Origin: Manis javanica | Lineage: Eukaryota > Chordata > Mammalia > Pholidota > Manidae | Assembly (NCBI RefSeq): GCF_040802235.1 | Contig: NC_133169.1 | Location: 41,671,034 to 41,735,033 of the forward strand | Direction: 5' to 3' | Length of the DNA: 64,000 bases | Shown here: piece after piece, positions 12,211 to 23,300 of the stretch | Layout: each line of letters opens with the position of its first letter | Position numbering within the stretch: the first letter of the stretch is position 1 | Program-made: the position numbers and the translations under genes | Notes under the pieces: generated by a model | Seen by the model: the letters and a program-made list of their open reading frames with translations, nothing else | The model's database searches: none | Told to the model about the DNA's origin: nothing

Positions 12211-13499
12211 TGGTCATGCCGCAGAGTAAATCAGCCAAAGTTGGAAATAGTACGTACATGATGGGATGAGTAGCTCTAGAGGCCTAGTAAACCGCACGAG
12301 CAGGTCACATTCACCCCCTATGTTGTCCATTACTGTCACATCTGTCAATCCATCAGTTCATTCTTTGATACGGTGAGGGAGGAGTCCCTTACGTCAGCTG
12401 ATAGAGGAGGAAAGTAATCTAAATTTACTTACGGTGGATTTCATGACTTTGAAAGGCAGTGAAGTGAAATATACCTTAGAGGTGGATCTTTGGATTGTGT
12501 GCCTGATCATTTATTTTGTGTTGAAAGATAAATGACTTAAAACTAGAATAAATACCTATTCATGTGCTTTGGCAAACAGCCTGGCAGGTTGACTAGAGGC
12601 ATAGATATAAAACGAAATATAGAAGACAATAAGTTTTTGGGGATTATGGATGGGTATATGGAAATGGTCACAGAGTTGAAGTACTGTGGTTTTCCATGGT
12701 AAAACCCCCAGAAAGCATCCAATACAGATAAAGCCCTGAGCTACCAAGCAGATTAAAAAAAAGTAGCTGTGCAACTTGATGTCTACCCTCCTCTGCTGTT
12801 GGCTGGTAGAGGACAGAATAAAGTAGCGGCCATGTTCACAACAGCAGAGCTCATGCATGTGTCTCGCATCGCAGGCCCCTGTTCATCTAGGTCGATGTGA
12901 ATGAGTCGCTGCTGAATCTTCAACCTGCCAGTGACAGAGATTTACGCTGAGCTTTGCCATGGCAACAGCGCTGGGGGACAGCAACGGTACTATTGATTTC
13001 TAATAACCCTATCAGATCTTTTCTTCCTGTTGTAATTAGTTTTGACTGAAGTAAACAAATATTATGGGAATGGGTTTCCTTTCCTGTGCCCAGGGCAATG
13101 ATCCATTCCTAATGATTTGCCCCAAATTTGATCATTGAAATAGGATCCTGCACGATGTTTTATTAGAAAATGACTCACATACAGAGCAGGGGGTGTGGCA
13201 GTGGACACGTGACCATGCGAACCCCTGTGGTGTGGACGCACTGCTCCGTGTTTTACAGTCTACGTGTGCACTGGAGCATCCCGGGGGGGCACAGTTAAGG
13301 TTATTATTCAAATGTGATGCCCTGAAAGGGTGCCCTCTTCTTGGACACAATATCCACTCTAACAAATGAACATTATGGGATTCTGTGCACCTAATTTGGT
13401 AGAATAGATGTCTGGTTACCAAGGACTGGAACTACGTGTGGTAACATTTACACTTTTTCCTTCGGGACCTCGTGGGAGACCTGCACTTTCTATCCCCTC
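12211..13499. other. intergenic, no clear gene
   Basis: No OR or other host gene recognised. Open frames at 12556-12858 and 13132-13422 (minus) match nothing known to me. The part from about 12930 on may belong to the same retroviral relic as 13500-13830, but similarity by eye is too weak to claim. Confidence 0.35.
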
Positions 13500-13830
13500 C
13501 ATCTTTGAGTTATGATGGTGAGCGGCCCTCTTTCCAAAGGGCGGCTGCTCTCACCAGGGGGATCAGCAATAGTCCTAATGTATTGTGAGCTGTCTCCCTC
13601 CGCTTTCCCCAGGGACACTGAACTCCTCATGATAACGAAGCAGGAGGCAATAAAGGGCCACCATTCTTGTGGGGTGCCTGGCCTTGCCCTTGGGAAGTGT
13701 TCTGATTACTGTTAAACAAAGATGGAAGGAAGGGATATGTTGGGCACCCAGGTGACCCATGTAGGTATCTCTTGGTACTTTTTTTTTTATCTCATTATGA
13801 CAATAAATGATCAAAAGTAGCAGACACAGG
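13500..13830 (+). mobile_element. possible ERV-L-like relic (dUTPase region)
   Basis: Plus-strand conceptual translation gives, across frame breaks, a line resembling the dUTPase-like stretch downstream of integrase in class III (ERV-L) retroviruses: a pattern of leucine triplets, a GRKGYV-like string, GDP and then YLLVL, around 13610-13785. An open frame of 67 codons covers 13512-13715. No LTR is recognised nearby. The resemblance was judged by eye, and the call could be wrong. Confidence 0.3.
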
Positions 13831-14565
13831 AACACAATTTTAAGTCACACTGCCTGGTAAACCATCCAATGACTATGTTTTCAACAAGTTGTCCCATTAA
13901 CCTTCCACTTAAAATTTCTCCAAAGAGAGAAGTGCAGTCAAATCCTGGAAATCACTTCTCAGAAATCACAAATAAATAGACACAATAGTGCAAACTGTGA
14001 TTTGATACACAAAGACACCTAGAGGACTAACTGATGGGTCTGTTCTTCCAGTTCTTGGACTGGTGTCAGCTCATAGCCTTCAGATGTTGTCTTACTCTAG
14101 TGAGTCGACAGATGATAGGAGTCGATTCATTCAAGCTCGCATGCTCTTCTTAGGGACAGTCTGTGTCAATGAGTGATCAGTGGGAGCATAAAGACGGAGC
14201 CAGTCACCCCGCCTGAGACAGCTCTGACTGGCCCCCAAGCTTCGTAGCTCCCTGGGTGTTCAGTCAATGCCTCTGAGCCCACATTGCAATCCCACTCCTC
14301 CTCACTGCGGATCCTTCTTTCTTTCTTCCCCCACATGACACAATATCCTTCAGGATCTGCAGAAGTCTTGTATTACTCTTGTCAGTGTTGGCCAACAGCT
14401 GCAGGAGGGACACATTACAATCTGAGTAATACAGTTAAATAATTCCTACCTAATATTTTTAGGGGGACACAGTTCATAATTTTTGATGATGGATTAAGAT
14501 AAGTTTAGGGCATGAATGAGTATCCTTAAAGAGTGAAAATTTTGGTAACACATTTTATACGTACT
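13831..14565. other. intergenic, nothing recognised
   Basis: No coding sequence, RNA gene or clear repeat seen. Base composition is near the local average. Confidence 0.4.
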
Positions 14566-16250
14566 TAAAATTTTTCCATTTGTACTGAGGAATCAGTGAC
14601 AAACATAATTACATATACTTAAAGTGTACAAAGTGATTATTTGATATACATATACACTGTGAAATCATCACTAAGATCAAGATGATTAAGGGCCTCATAT
14701 AGTTAACTTTTTTATGTGTGTTGTGAGAAAGTTAAGATACACTCTCAGCACACTTCAAGTATAAAGCCCTGTGTCTCCGGCTGTGGTCACCAGAGCCGCC
14801 TTAGGTTCCCAGAATGCATCTGTCACAGTGCTGAAGGTCTGTACCTTCCACCTGCACCTCCCCATTCCTTCCCTGCTTGTTCCTGGAAACCATTATTCTA
14901 TTTGCTGTTTCAATGGTTGATTTTTATTTCATATTTTTTAGATACCACATATAATTGTTGCCATGTAGCATGTATATTTCTCTACCTGGCTTATTTCAAT
15001 TAGAATAATGCCCTCTAGGTTAACACATGTTGTTGTATAAGACTGGATTCCCTTTGTTTTATGGCTTAATAACATTCCTTCAAAGTTGGTGTGTGTGTAT
15101 GTGTTTGTAACACATTTTCTCCATCCATTAATCTGTCAAAGGACATTTAAAGTGTTTCCCTACCTTGGCTAATATGAATAATGCTTCAGTGAACATGAAA
15201 GTGTGGGCATCTCTTCACTACACCAAATCCACCCCCTTTGGAGTGTATGCCCGGAAGGAGGATGGTTAGGTCATATTGCAGCCCTGTGTCTAATTTCTGG
15301 AGAAACCTTCATACTGTTTCTCATAATGGTTCTGCTTTGCATTTTTACTGAGAAGTGTACAGGGCCTTTTCCTCCGCATCTTTGCTATTTGTTATTTCTT
15401 GTCATTTTGATAATAGCCATCCTAACAGGCATTAGGTGATATCCAATTGTGGTTTCAATTTGTAATTCCCTTGGTGATTAAGGATATTCAGAACCTTTCC
15501 ATGTACCTATTGGTCATGTATGTGTCTTTGCAAAATTTCTACTCAGATCATTTGTCCATTTTTCATTTGGTTTATTTATCTGCTACTGAGTTGTATGAAT
15601 TCCTTGTATATGTTGGTTATTAATACCCTATCTGATATGTTTTTGCAAATTTTCTCCCAGATAATAGGTTGCTTTTATATTTACGAGTTGTGTAGAAGGC
15701 CTTCCATTTGATAAAGTCACCTATGTTTATTTAGTTTTCATTGTCTGTGGTTTTGGAATCTTACTGAAAAAACCATTGCTAAGACCAATATCAAGGATGT
15801 TTTCCCTGTGTTTCTTCCAGAAGTTTTAAGGGTTCAGGTCTTACATTTCTGTCTTAATTCATTTTTAAGTTAATTTTTGTGAGTGGTATAAAATATTGGT
15901 CCAGTTCAATTCTTCTTCATGTGGCTGCCATGTTTTCTCAGTGCTATTCATGGAAGAGATTACCCTGTCACCAATGTATGTTCTTGATTCTCTTCCCAAT
16001 GATAAGGTGAAAATATGTACATGTATTTACTTTGGGGCTCTCTATTCTGGTGAATTGTTCTATGTGTCTGTTTTACTTTTATTCCAGTACCATATGATTT
16101 TGATTATGATAGCATTATAATATAATAAAAAATCAGGATTATGATGTCTCCAGTTTCTACCTTAATTCTTCATCTTACTTTGGTTATTTGGGATTTTTTT
16201 GTGGATACATATAAATTTAAAGATAGATTTTCCTATTGCTCTTTAAATTC
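14566..16250 (-). mobile_element. long old L1, antisense
   Basis: About 1.7 kb of antisense L1M. Landmarks on the plus strand: 'agaataatgccctctaggtt' (L1 3' UTR complement), 'gataatagccatcctaacagg', 'tttgtccatttttcatttgg', 'gaattccttgtatatgttgg', 'aatattggtccagttcaatt' and 'gtaccatatgattttgatt', which together run from the 3' end into ORF2. Broken open frames at 15203-15439 and 15520-15711 fall on the non-coding strand. Confidence 0.65.
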
Positions 16251-16790
16251 CCAGTGATTCAAAAAGATGTATGCATCCTTATGTTTAACATTGCATTATT
16301 TACAGTAGCCAAGATATGGAAGCAACCTATGTGTCCATCAATAAGTGAATGGATAAAGATGTAGACATATACACTATGGAATATTATTCATCCTTAAAAA
16401 AACAAATATTGCCCTTTGCAACAATATGGATGTATCTACAGGTTATTATGCTCTTAAATAAGACCAACAGAGAAGGACAAATACCACATGACTTAGTTTA
16501 TTTTGGGAATATAAAAACAAAGCAAAGCATAATGAAAAACGTGCAGTAGACTAATAGACACAGAGAAGTCACTAGTGGTTACCATGGAGGAAGGATTAGG
16601 GTGGGTAGGGATGGAGGGTGAGGGGAATAAAGAGGCACAAAAATTCTCAATCATAATATAAGTTGTTCATGGGAATGGTAGTATAGCATGGAGAATATAG
16701 TGAATGAATCAGTAAAATATTTGTATGTTGACAGTAAGCTTGCCCTGTATGGTTTGTGTTATACTGAGGTACATTCTCTACCTTATTTAT
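16251..16790 (+). mobile_element. L1 3' UTR, sense
   Basis: Starts abruptly at the end of the antisense L1 with 'gattcaaaaagatgtatgca', then 'acagtagccaagatatggaa', 'gtccatcaataagtgaatgg', 'gagaagtcactagtggttacc' and 'aaagaggcacaaaaattctc'. Typical lineage L1 3' end, truncated at its 5' side. Confidence 0.7.
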
Positions 16791-17235
16791 TGAGAAATTT
16801 TTTGATGAAAAGATATTGAATTTTGTCTAATTATTTTCCTGCATCTATTGAAATGATTACATTATTTTTATGCTTCATTCCATGGATCATGGCATATAAC
16901 ACTTTAATGTATTTTTTAGTTAACATTGCTCACAGTTTGATATGGATATTTTTCATCTTTGTCAATCAGGGACACTTGCCTGTAATTTTCTTTACTAATG
17001 GTGTTCTAATCAATTAATATATTGCTGAGCACTTTGATTGCTTCTATAGCTTGGCTGTTGTAAATAATATGGCAATAAGCATAGAGGTGCATATATCTTT
17101 TCGTATCAGATATTTTGTTAACCTTGAGTAAATTCCTAGAGTAGAGTCACTGTGTTGTGTGATATTTCAATTTAATTTTTTGAAGAATCTTCATACTGCT
17201 TTCCATTGTAGCTGGGTCAATTTCCATTCCCACCA
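16791..17235 (-). mobile_element. two antisense L1 pieces
   Basis: 16791-17010 reads as antisense ORF2 ('cctgcatctattgaaatgat', 'tttgtcaatcagggacactt'). 17010-17235 reads as antisense 3' UTR ('ggctgttgtaaataatatgg', 'cttcatactgctttccatt'). The sequence then switches to a sense 3' UTR at about 17236. Confidence 0.55.
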
Positions 17236-17690
17236 CGGATGGAACTAAAGGGTATCATGCTAAGTGAGGTAATCCAGGTGAAGAAAGAAAAATACCATAT
17301 AATTTCACTTACATGTGGTATCTAAGAACAAAACAATTTAAAATGAACAAATCAACAGTAGACCCACAGACGCCGAGAAGAGACTGGTGGTCACCACGCA
17401 GGAGCAGTGGGCTGGGATGGTGAGGTAGCGGAGGGCGTGAAGAGCCACAGAATCTCAATCACATCCATGGCATGAATCAGTCACGGGAAGGAAAGTAGAG
17501 CATAAGGAATACAGTCAGGAATCTGTAACATCTTCCTATGTTGACAGGTAGCAACTACACAAGTTTGAGTGAAGATTTAGTAATACAGATAACTGTTAAA
17601 TCACTTTGTTTTATACTTCAACTCAATACAATATTGTATATACATTATACTTCAATAAACTACATATGAAAAAATAAATGATTACAATAA
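17236..17690 (+). mobile_element. L1 3' UTR, sense
   Basis: Begins inside the 3' UTR ('ggaactaaagggtatcatgc'), followed by 'gagaagagactggtggtcacc' and 'gccacagaatctcaatcac', and ends with 'ttatacttcaataaac' and an A-rich tail near 17680. Same lineage type as the copies at 6300, 11350 and 16250. Confidence 0.7.
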
Positions 17691-17699
17691 TAAAGTTAG

Positions 17700-18135
17700 T
17701 TAACATATCCACACTTCACAGTTACTATTCCTTTTTAGAACTTAAAAGATTCTACTTTTTCTGACAGTTTTCAGTTATACAATACAGAATTGTTAATTAT
17801 AGTCACCATAGTGTACATTACACCCTAGAAATATATTATATTTACAGCTGGAAGTTTATACATATTGACATTCATCACTCATCACCTTACACCTGGTGAC
17901 CTGCAATCTGCTCTGCATTTTTATGTTATTTTATATCTGATTAAATGAGATCATAGTTTATTTATATTTCTCTATTTGACCTACTTCACTTAGAATAATG
18001 CCTTCAAGTTTCTTCCATGTTGTTGCAAATACAAGGGTATTCTTTTCTGTGGCTGAATGATATTTAATTATATGTCCAAAATTTTCTTGATACATTTATC
18101 ATAGTGTACACTTAGGTTGTTCTACTTAGGAATAA
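17700..18135 (-). mobile_element. old L1 3' fragment, antisense
   Basis: The plus strand shows 'gttaattatagtcaccatag', 'gtacattacaccctagaa', 'ctacttcacttagaataatg' and 'tcttccatgttgttgcaaat', the complement of an older L1 3' end. Confidence 0.55.
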
Positions 18136-18139
18136 TTTT

Positions 18140-19472
18140 AGCCAAGAATGAAATACCTGTACAGTGAAGACCTTGATGAAGGAAATTAGGTAAAACACAA
18201 ATTAATGCAAAGATATGTCATATTCATGGACAGCAAAAATTGTTATTGTTAAAATGCCCATAGTATACAAAGCTATCTATACATTCAGTGCAATCCTTGC
18301 CAAAATTCCAAAGAAATTTTTTATAGATAAATAAAAAGCAATCTTCAAAACACAGTGGAACCACAAAGACCCTAAATAGCCAAAGCAATCTGTTGAAAAA
18401 CAAAATTGAGCATTAGGCTTCCTGGTTTCAACCTATTTTTCAAATAGATAACAATAAAATAAAAAGTATGGCACTGGCATGAAAACCTACATATACACCC
18501 ATTGAGCAGAATAGCAGAAGAGAGAGCCCAGAGAATTCATCTAATATTTGAAAAAGGAGCCAAGAATAAACACTGAGTTGGAAAGGATACATAATCTCTT
18601 AAATAATTTACGTTGGGGAAACTGGGTATCCAGATGCAAAAAAAGTGAAATAAGACTCTAATCTTACACCACTCTGAAAATAACTAGATATGGATTGTGG
18701 ATATAAATGTAAGGGATGAAAATGTCACAGAGGAAACAACCAAGGAGGATAAGCTCACTAATGTGGGCATGTTAATGATTTAGGGGACCCGACACCAAAA
18801 GTAAAAGCAATGAAATAAAATAATTATAATTGGGAGTTCAAATAACTAATATATTTCTCTGAAACAGAAGAAAAATAATCACCAAAACTAAAAGACAAAA
18901 ATCACCAAAACTGAAAGACAATCTATAACTTGGGAGAAAATATATGCAAACTGATCATCTGATGAGGGGTTAATATCCAAAACATATAAATACCTCATAC
19001 AACTCAATTGCAAAAGTGTAAAATATATGATTTAAAATTAGGAAAGGAAACCAAAAGTTATTTTACAGAGATATACAAAAGGCCAAGTATATTAGGAGAT
19101 GCTTTACATTACTAGTCATCATGGAAATGCAAATCAAAACTACAATGGGATTTCACCTCACATCTGTTAGATGTGGAGAAAAATGAATACTTGTAAAATC
19201 TTTGTGGGAATATAAATTAATACAGACACTGTGGAATACAGCACAGAGTTTCCTTAAAAAAAAATCTAATGTGATCCAGTAAGCCAACTTCTCAGTATGT
19301 ATCCAAGAAAATACAAGATATTGAAGAGAGCTTCACTTCCATGTTCTTTGAAGCATTATTCACAATATCCAATATATGGAAGAAGCTAAGAGTATACAAA
19401 TAGATGAATGGATAAATCATATGTGAGATGTAGAGATAGACAGATATAGAGATAGAGTTACTGGAAGAGATA
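18140..19472 (+). mobile_element. older L1, left part (split by Tigger1)
   Basis: Sense ORF2 end and 3' UTR of an old L1. Landmarks: 'cattcagtgcaatccttgcc', 'atggcactggcatgaaaac', 'ggggttaatatccaaaacat', 'atggaaatgcaaatcaaaac' and 'atggatgaatggataaat'-like sequence near 19400. The element is interrupted at 19473 by the DNA transposon and resumes at about 21783. All ORF2 frames are broken. Confidence 0.6.
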
Positions 19473-21782
19473 CAGTTGCACCTTGGAGATATTGTGTATT
19501 TGGTTCCAGATCACTAAAGTATAACAAATATTACAATAAATAAAGTTATAAGCATTTTTTGTTGTCCCACTGTGAATAAATTTATGATTACACATTACTG
19601 TAGCCTATTAAGTAAGCAGTAGCATTATATCTAAATACTATATTGCTAAATAATTTATCAAATATCTGAGTTTCAGAGAACTGTAATCTTCTTTGCTGGT
19701 GGGGGTCTTACTTTGATGTTCATGGCTGCTGATAGATCAAGGTGGTAGCTGCTGAATGTTGGGAGACCAGAAATTTTTTTAAAAAAGGCAATGAATTATC
19801 CTGCATTAATTGCCTCTCTCTTTCGTGAGTTATCTCTCTGTAGAATGTGATGCTGTTTCGTAGAATTTTACCAAGAGTAGAATGTTTTTCAAGATTGGAA
19901 TCAATTCTTTACAACTCTGCAACTGCTTCATAACCTAAGTTCATATGATATTCTAGATCATTTGTTGTCAGTTCAACTATCTTCACATTGACAAGAGTAG
20001 ATTCCATGATAATAAATCACTTTCTTTGCTCATCCATAACAAGCGACTCCTCATCAGCTCAAGTATTGTTATAAGACTTCAGCAATTCAGTCACATGTTC
20101 AGGTTCTACTTCTAGTTCCAGCTTTCCTTCTGTTTCCACCACATTTTTTATTGCTTTCTACACCAAACTCTTGAACCACTCAAAGTCACTCGTGAGGATG
20201 AGAACAGATTTCTTCCAAACCCCTTTTAATATTGATTTTAGACCCCTTTCCTTGAGTCACCAATGTTCTTAATGGCATGTAGAACAGTGAATTTTGCCAG
20301 AGGGCTTTCATCATTTTTTTTGCTTAGATCCATCAGAGGAATCACTGTCTATGGCAACCATAGCTTTGCCAAATGTATTTCTTCAGTAAGACTTAAAATT
20401 CAGAACTACTCCTTGATCCATGGACTGCAGAACGGATGTTGTGCCAGCAGCATGAAAACAGCATTGGTCTGGTGCAACTCAATCAGAGCTCTCGGGTGAC
20501 CTGGTAGATTGTCAATGAGAAAAAACATTTTGAAAGGAATCTTTTTATCTGAGCAGCATGTCTCAACAGTGGCTTTAAGTACTTAACCCTGTTATAAACA
20601 GATGTGCTCTCATCCAGGCTTTATTTTTCCATTTTCTGAGCACAAAAGGAGTAGATTTAGCATTTTCAGAATTGTCAGTGAGCACTGGCTTCCCCCAAAA
20701 GGCGCCAGCTGCCTTATTGCCAAATGAGAGAATTGGTCCATCCTTGGAAGCTTTAAAACCATGCATTCACTTCTCCATTTTAACCATGAAAATCCTAAAT
20801 GGCATCTCTTCCAATATAAGGTTATTTCATCTACAGTTAAAATCTGATGTTTGGTGTTTCCACTTCATTAGTTATCTTGACTAGATCTTCTGGATAACTT
20901 CCTGCAACTTCTACATCAGCAACTGCTGCATCAATGTGCAGTTTTCTATCCTGGAGATGGCTGCTCTCCTGAAGCCTTATAGACCCATGTCTTCTAGCTT
21001 CAAACCTCTCTCCTTCAGGTTCCTCACCTCTCAGCCTTCACAGAATTGGAGAGAATTAAGACTTTGATGGATTCGGCTTTGGCATAAGGAAATGCTGTGG
21101 CTGGTTTGATCATCTATTCAGCCCCTGAATACTTTCTCTGTAATAGAAAGAAGGTTGTTGTGCTTTCTGGTAAATCCACTGTGTCCCCTGGACTGTCACT
21201 TTCCATTTCCTTGAGAACGTTCCTTTCCATTCACGACCTGGATGGCTGCAGCACATGAGGCCTGGCAGGGGCCTGTCACCTCTTTGCACATAACTTCCCC
21301 ACCCAATTTAACCATTTCCAAATTTGATTCAAATTGAGGCACATGCCAGTATTCCTTTCACTCAGTTAGAGCCTATTGTAGAGTTATTGATTGGATCAAC
21401 TTATTGACTGTTGTGTAGGTGTAGGAATGCCTGAGGAGCGGGCAGGAGATGTGGAAGAGTGTGGGTGTGGGATTCAGAACACACACAGCATTTGCTGATT
21501 GATTTTGGCATCTTATATGATTATGGTTCATGTGACCCCAAAACAATGACAATGGTAACGTCAACGTTCACTGATCACAGGTCATCACAGCAAGTATAAT
21601 AATACTGGAAGAATATGGAGTATTGTGAGAATTACCAAACAGTGACACAGACAGAAGTGGCAAATGCTGTTTGAGAAATGGAGCTGATGGACATGGTCGA
21701 TACATTGTTGGCACGATCCTTCAGCCTGTAAGAAACACAACACCTGTGAATCACAATACAGAACAATAAAATGAGGTATGCT
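19473..21782 (-). mobile_element. Tigger1-type DNA transposon (pogo family)
   Basis: About 2.3 kb, close to the full length of Tigger1. The left end 'cagttgcaccttggagatat' and the right end, read in reverse as 'gcatacctcattttattg', are eroded terminal inverted repeats of the family. The internal sequence follows the antisense transposase along its whole length (see 19690-21370). The left end is preceded by TA, the expected target dinucleotide. Flanking DNA on both sides is GATA-like short repeat inside an older L1. No frame is intact, so the element is long dead. The right boundary is blurred by substitutions. Confidence 0.85.
19690..21370 (-). pseudogene. TIGD-like: Tigger1 transposase relic
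   Basis: Decayed DDE transposase of the pogo/Tigger group, which cuts and pastes the element. On the minus strand the N-terminal part lies near 21370-21290. A 63-codon open piece at 20575-20766 contains FKASKDG, AAGAFWGKP and a KWKNKAWM-like block. Just beyond it, at about 20465-20515, the catalytic IDNLPGHPRALIEL block is readable, where family members have an Asn or Ala before PGH. C-terminal residues reach about 19690. Stops and frameshifts break it throughout. Domesticated TIGD genes have one open frame; this one does not. Confidence 0.8.
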
Positions 21783-22400
21783 TACAGATATAGATGCAGA
21801 TATATGTACAGGTATAGATAAGTAGATATGATGATATAGATATGGGCGGTGGAGTATTATTCAGAAATGAGCAAGTGGGAAGTCCTGTCCTTTGCAACAT
21901 ATTGGATGAACCTTGTTATTTATGTGAAGTGTAAGAAGTCAAACGTGGAAAGATGCAATATATAATTTCTCTTGTATATTCAATGTAAGAAAGGAAAAAT
22001 CATAAAAGCAAGAGTCCAAGAGTGGTTATCAAGGACTCAGGTAGAAGAAATGGGGAGTTATTGGCCAAATAGAAGAGTAGTAAGTTCTGAGGATCTAATA
22101 CACAGCATCATGATTTTAGTAAATAGTTTATTATATAATTAAAACTTGCCAAAAGAGTAGACCTTAGTTGTTCTAATCAAAACAAAGAAATGGTCAGATA
22201 ATCATAATTTTGAGATGTGATAGAAGTGTTAGGTAAAGTATGTTCTAAACAATTTGTCAGCATAAATATGTATTGAATTAACATGTATATTATAAACTTA
22301 TAAATGTTATCCACATCACAGTAGCTGTAATTTAAAATATTATACTGTATACTTGAAAGTTAAAATGAGAATAGAGCTATAGTCTCACCATAACAACAAA
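21783..22400 (+). mobile_element. older L1, right part after Tigger1
   Basis: The L1 3' UTR interrupted at 19472 resumes here: 'tggagtattattcagaaatg', 'cctttgcaacatattggatg', 'ggactcaggtagaagaaatg' and the terminal 'atactgtatacttgaaagtt' are in order. The first 65 bases are a degenerate AGATAT-like repeat. The split shows that this L1 is older than the Tigger1 insertion. Confidence 0.6.
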
Positions 22401-22489
22401 AATTTGATAATAACATGAGTAAGGGTTATGTTAACTCATGTATTATAGTAAATATTTTGCAATATATACTGATATTAAATCATCACATT

Positions 22490-22745
22490 AGACATATTTT
22501 TAATTAAAGTATCATTGATATACAATCTTATAAAGGTTCAACATGCAAAACCTTGTGGTTTCAACATTCACCCATATTATCAAGTCCTTACCCCCTACTG
22601 AAGTCACTGCCTGTCAGTGTAATAAGATACTATAGAGTCATTACTTGTTGTCTTCTCCATGCTGTACTAACTTATTTGTGACCTACCTATATAGTGATTG
22701 AGAATTTTAGCGCCCCTTAATCCCATTCTCCCACCCCATGCTTAT
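22490..22745 (-). mobile_element. L1 3' terminus, antisense (distinct subtype)
   Basis: The plus strand begins 'attaaagtatcattgatata' and continues with 'acattcacccatattatcaa' and 'gtcactgcctgtcagtgtaa'. This is the complement of an L1 3' end that differs from the common one in the window. I associate this subtype with pangolin sequence, from memory only. Confidence 0.5.
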
Positions 22746-22749
22746 GGAC

Positions 22750-23300
22750 AATAAGAATTAATATTGTCAAAATGACCATCCTGCCTAAATCAATCTACAG
22801 ATTCAATGCAGTCCCTATCAAAATACTAACAGCATTCTTCAATTAACTAGAACAAACAGTTCCAAAATTCATACAAAACCACAAAAGATGCTGAATAGCC
22901 AAACCAATACTGAGAAGGAAGAACAAAGCTGGGGGAATTACACACCCTGACATCAAGCTGTACTACAAACACACAGTAATCAAAACAATTTGGTACTGGC
23001 ACAAGACCCATAGATCAATGGAACAGAATAGAGAGCCCACACATATATGGCCAATTAATATATAATAAAGGATCCATGGATATACAATGGCGAAATGACA
23101 GCCCCCTCAACAAATGGTGTTTACAAAACTGGATGGCTACATGTAAGAGAATGAAACTAGATTATTGTCTAACCCCATGCACAAAAGTAAACTGGAACTG
23201 GTTCAAAGACCTGAGTATAAGTCATGAAACCACACTGCACATCTTAAACATACACAATGTTATATATTATTATACCTAAAAAAGAAACAAAAACAGAACA
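22750..23300 (+). mobile_element. L1 ORF2 C-terminal region, sense
   Basis: A well preserved stretch with 'atcaatctacagattcaatg', 'atagccaaaccaatactgag', 'actggcacaagacccataga', 'tcaatggaacagaatagaga' and 'aactggatggctacatgtaa', in the order of the ORF2 region after the reverse transcriptase. The frame is broken. It meets an antisense 3' end at about 22745. Confidence 0.7.

Noticed and set aside
14566-16790. Single L1 inverted by twin priming
   Set aside because: The antisense part includes its own older 3' UTR end, so the two halves are different elements and not one insertion.
19690-21370. Domesticated TIGD-type host gene
   Set aside because: The frame is broken many times and the terminal repeats are still attached, so it is a dead transposon.
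23076-23279. 67-codon open frame
   Set aside because: It is a fragment of the L1 ORF2 C-terminal region.
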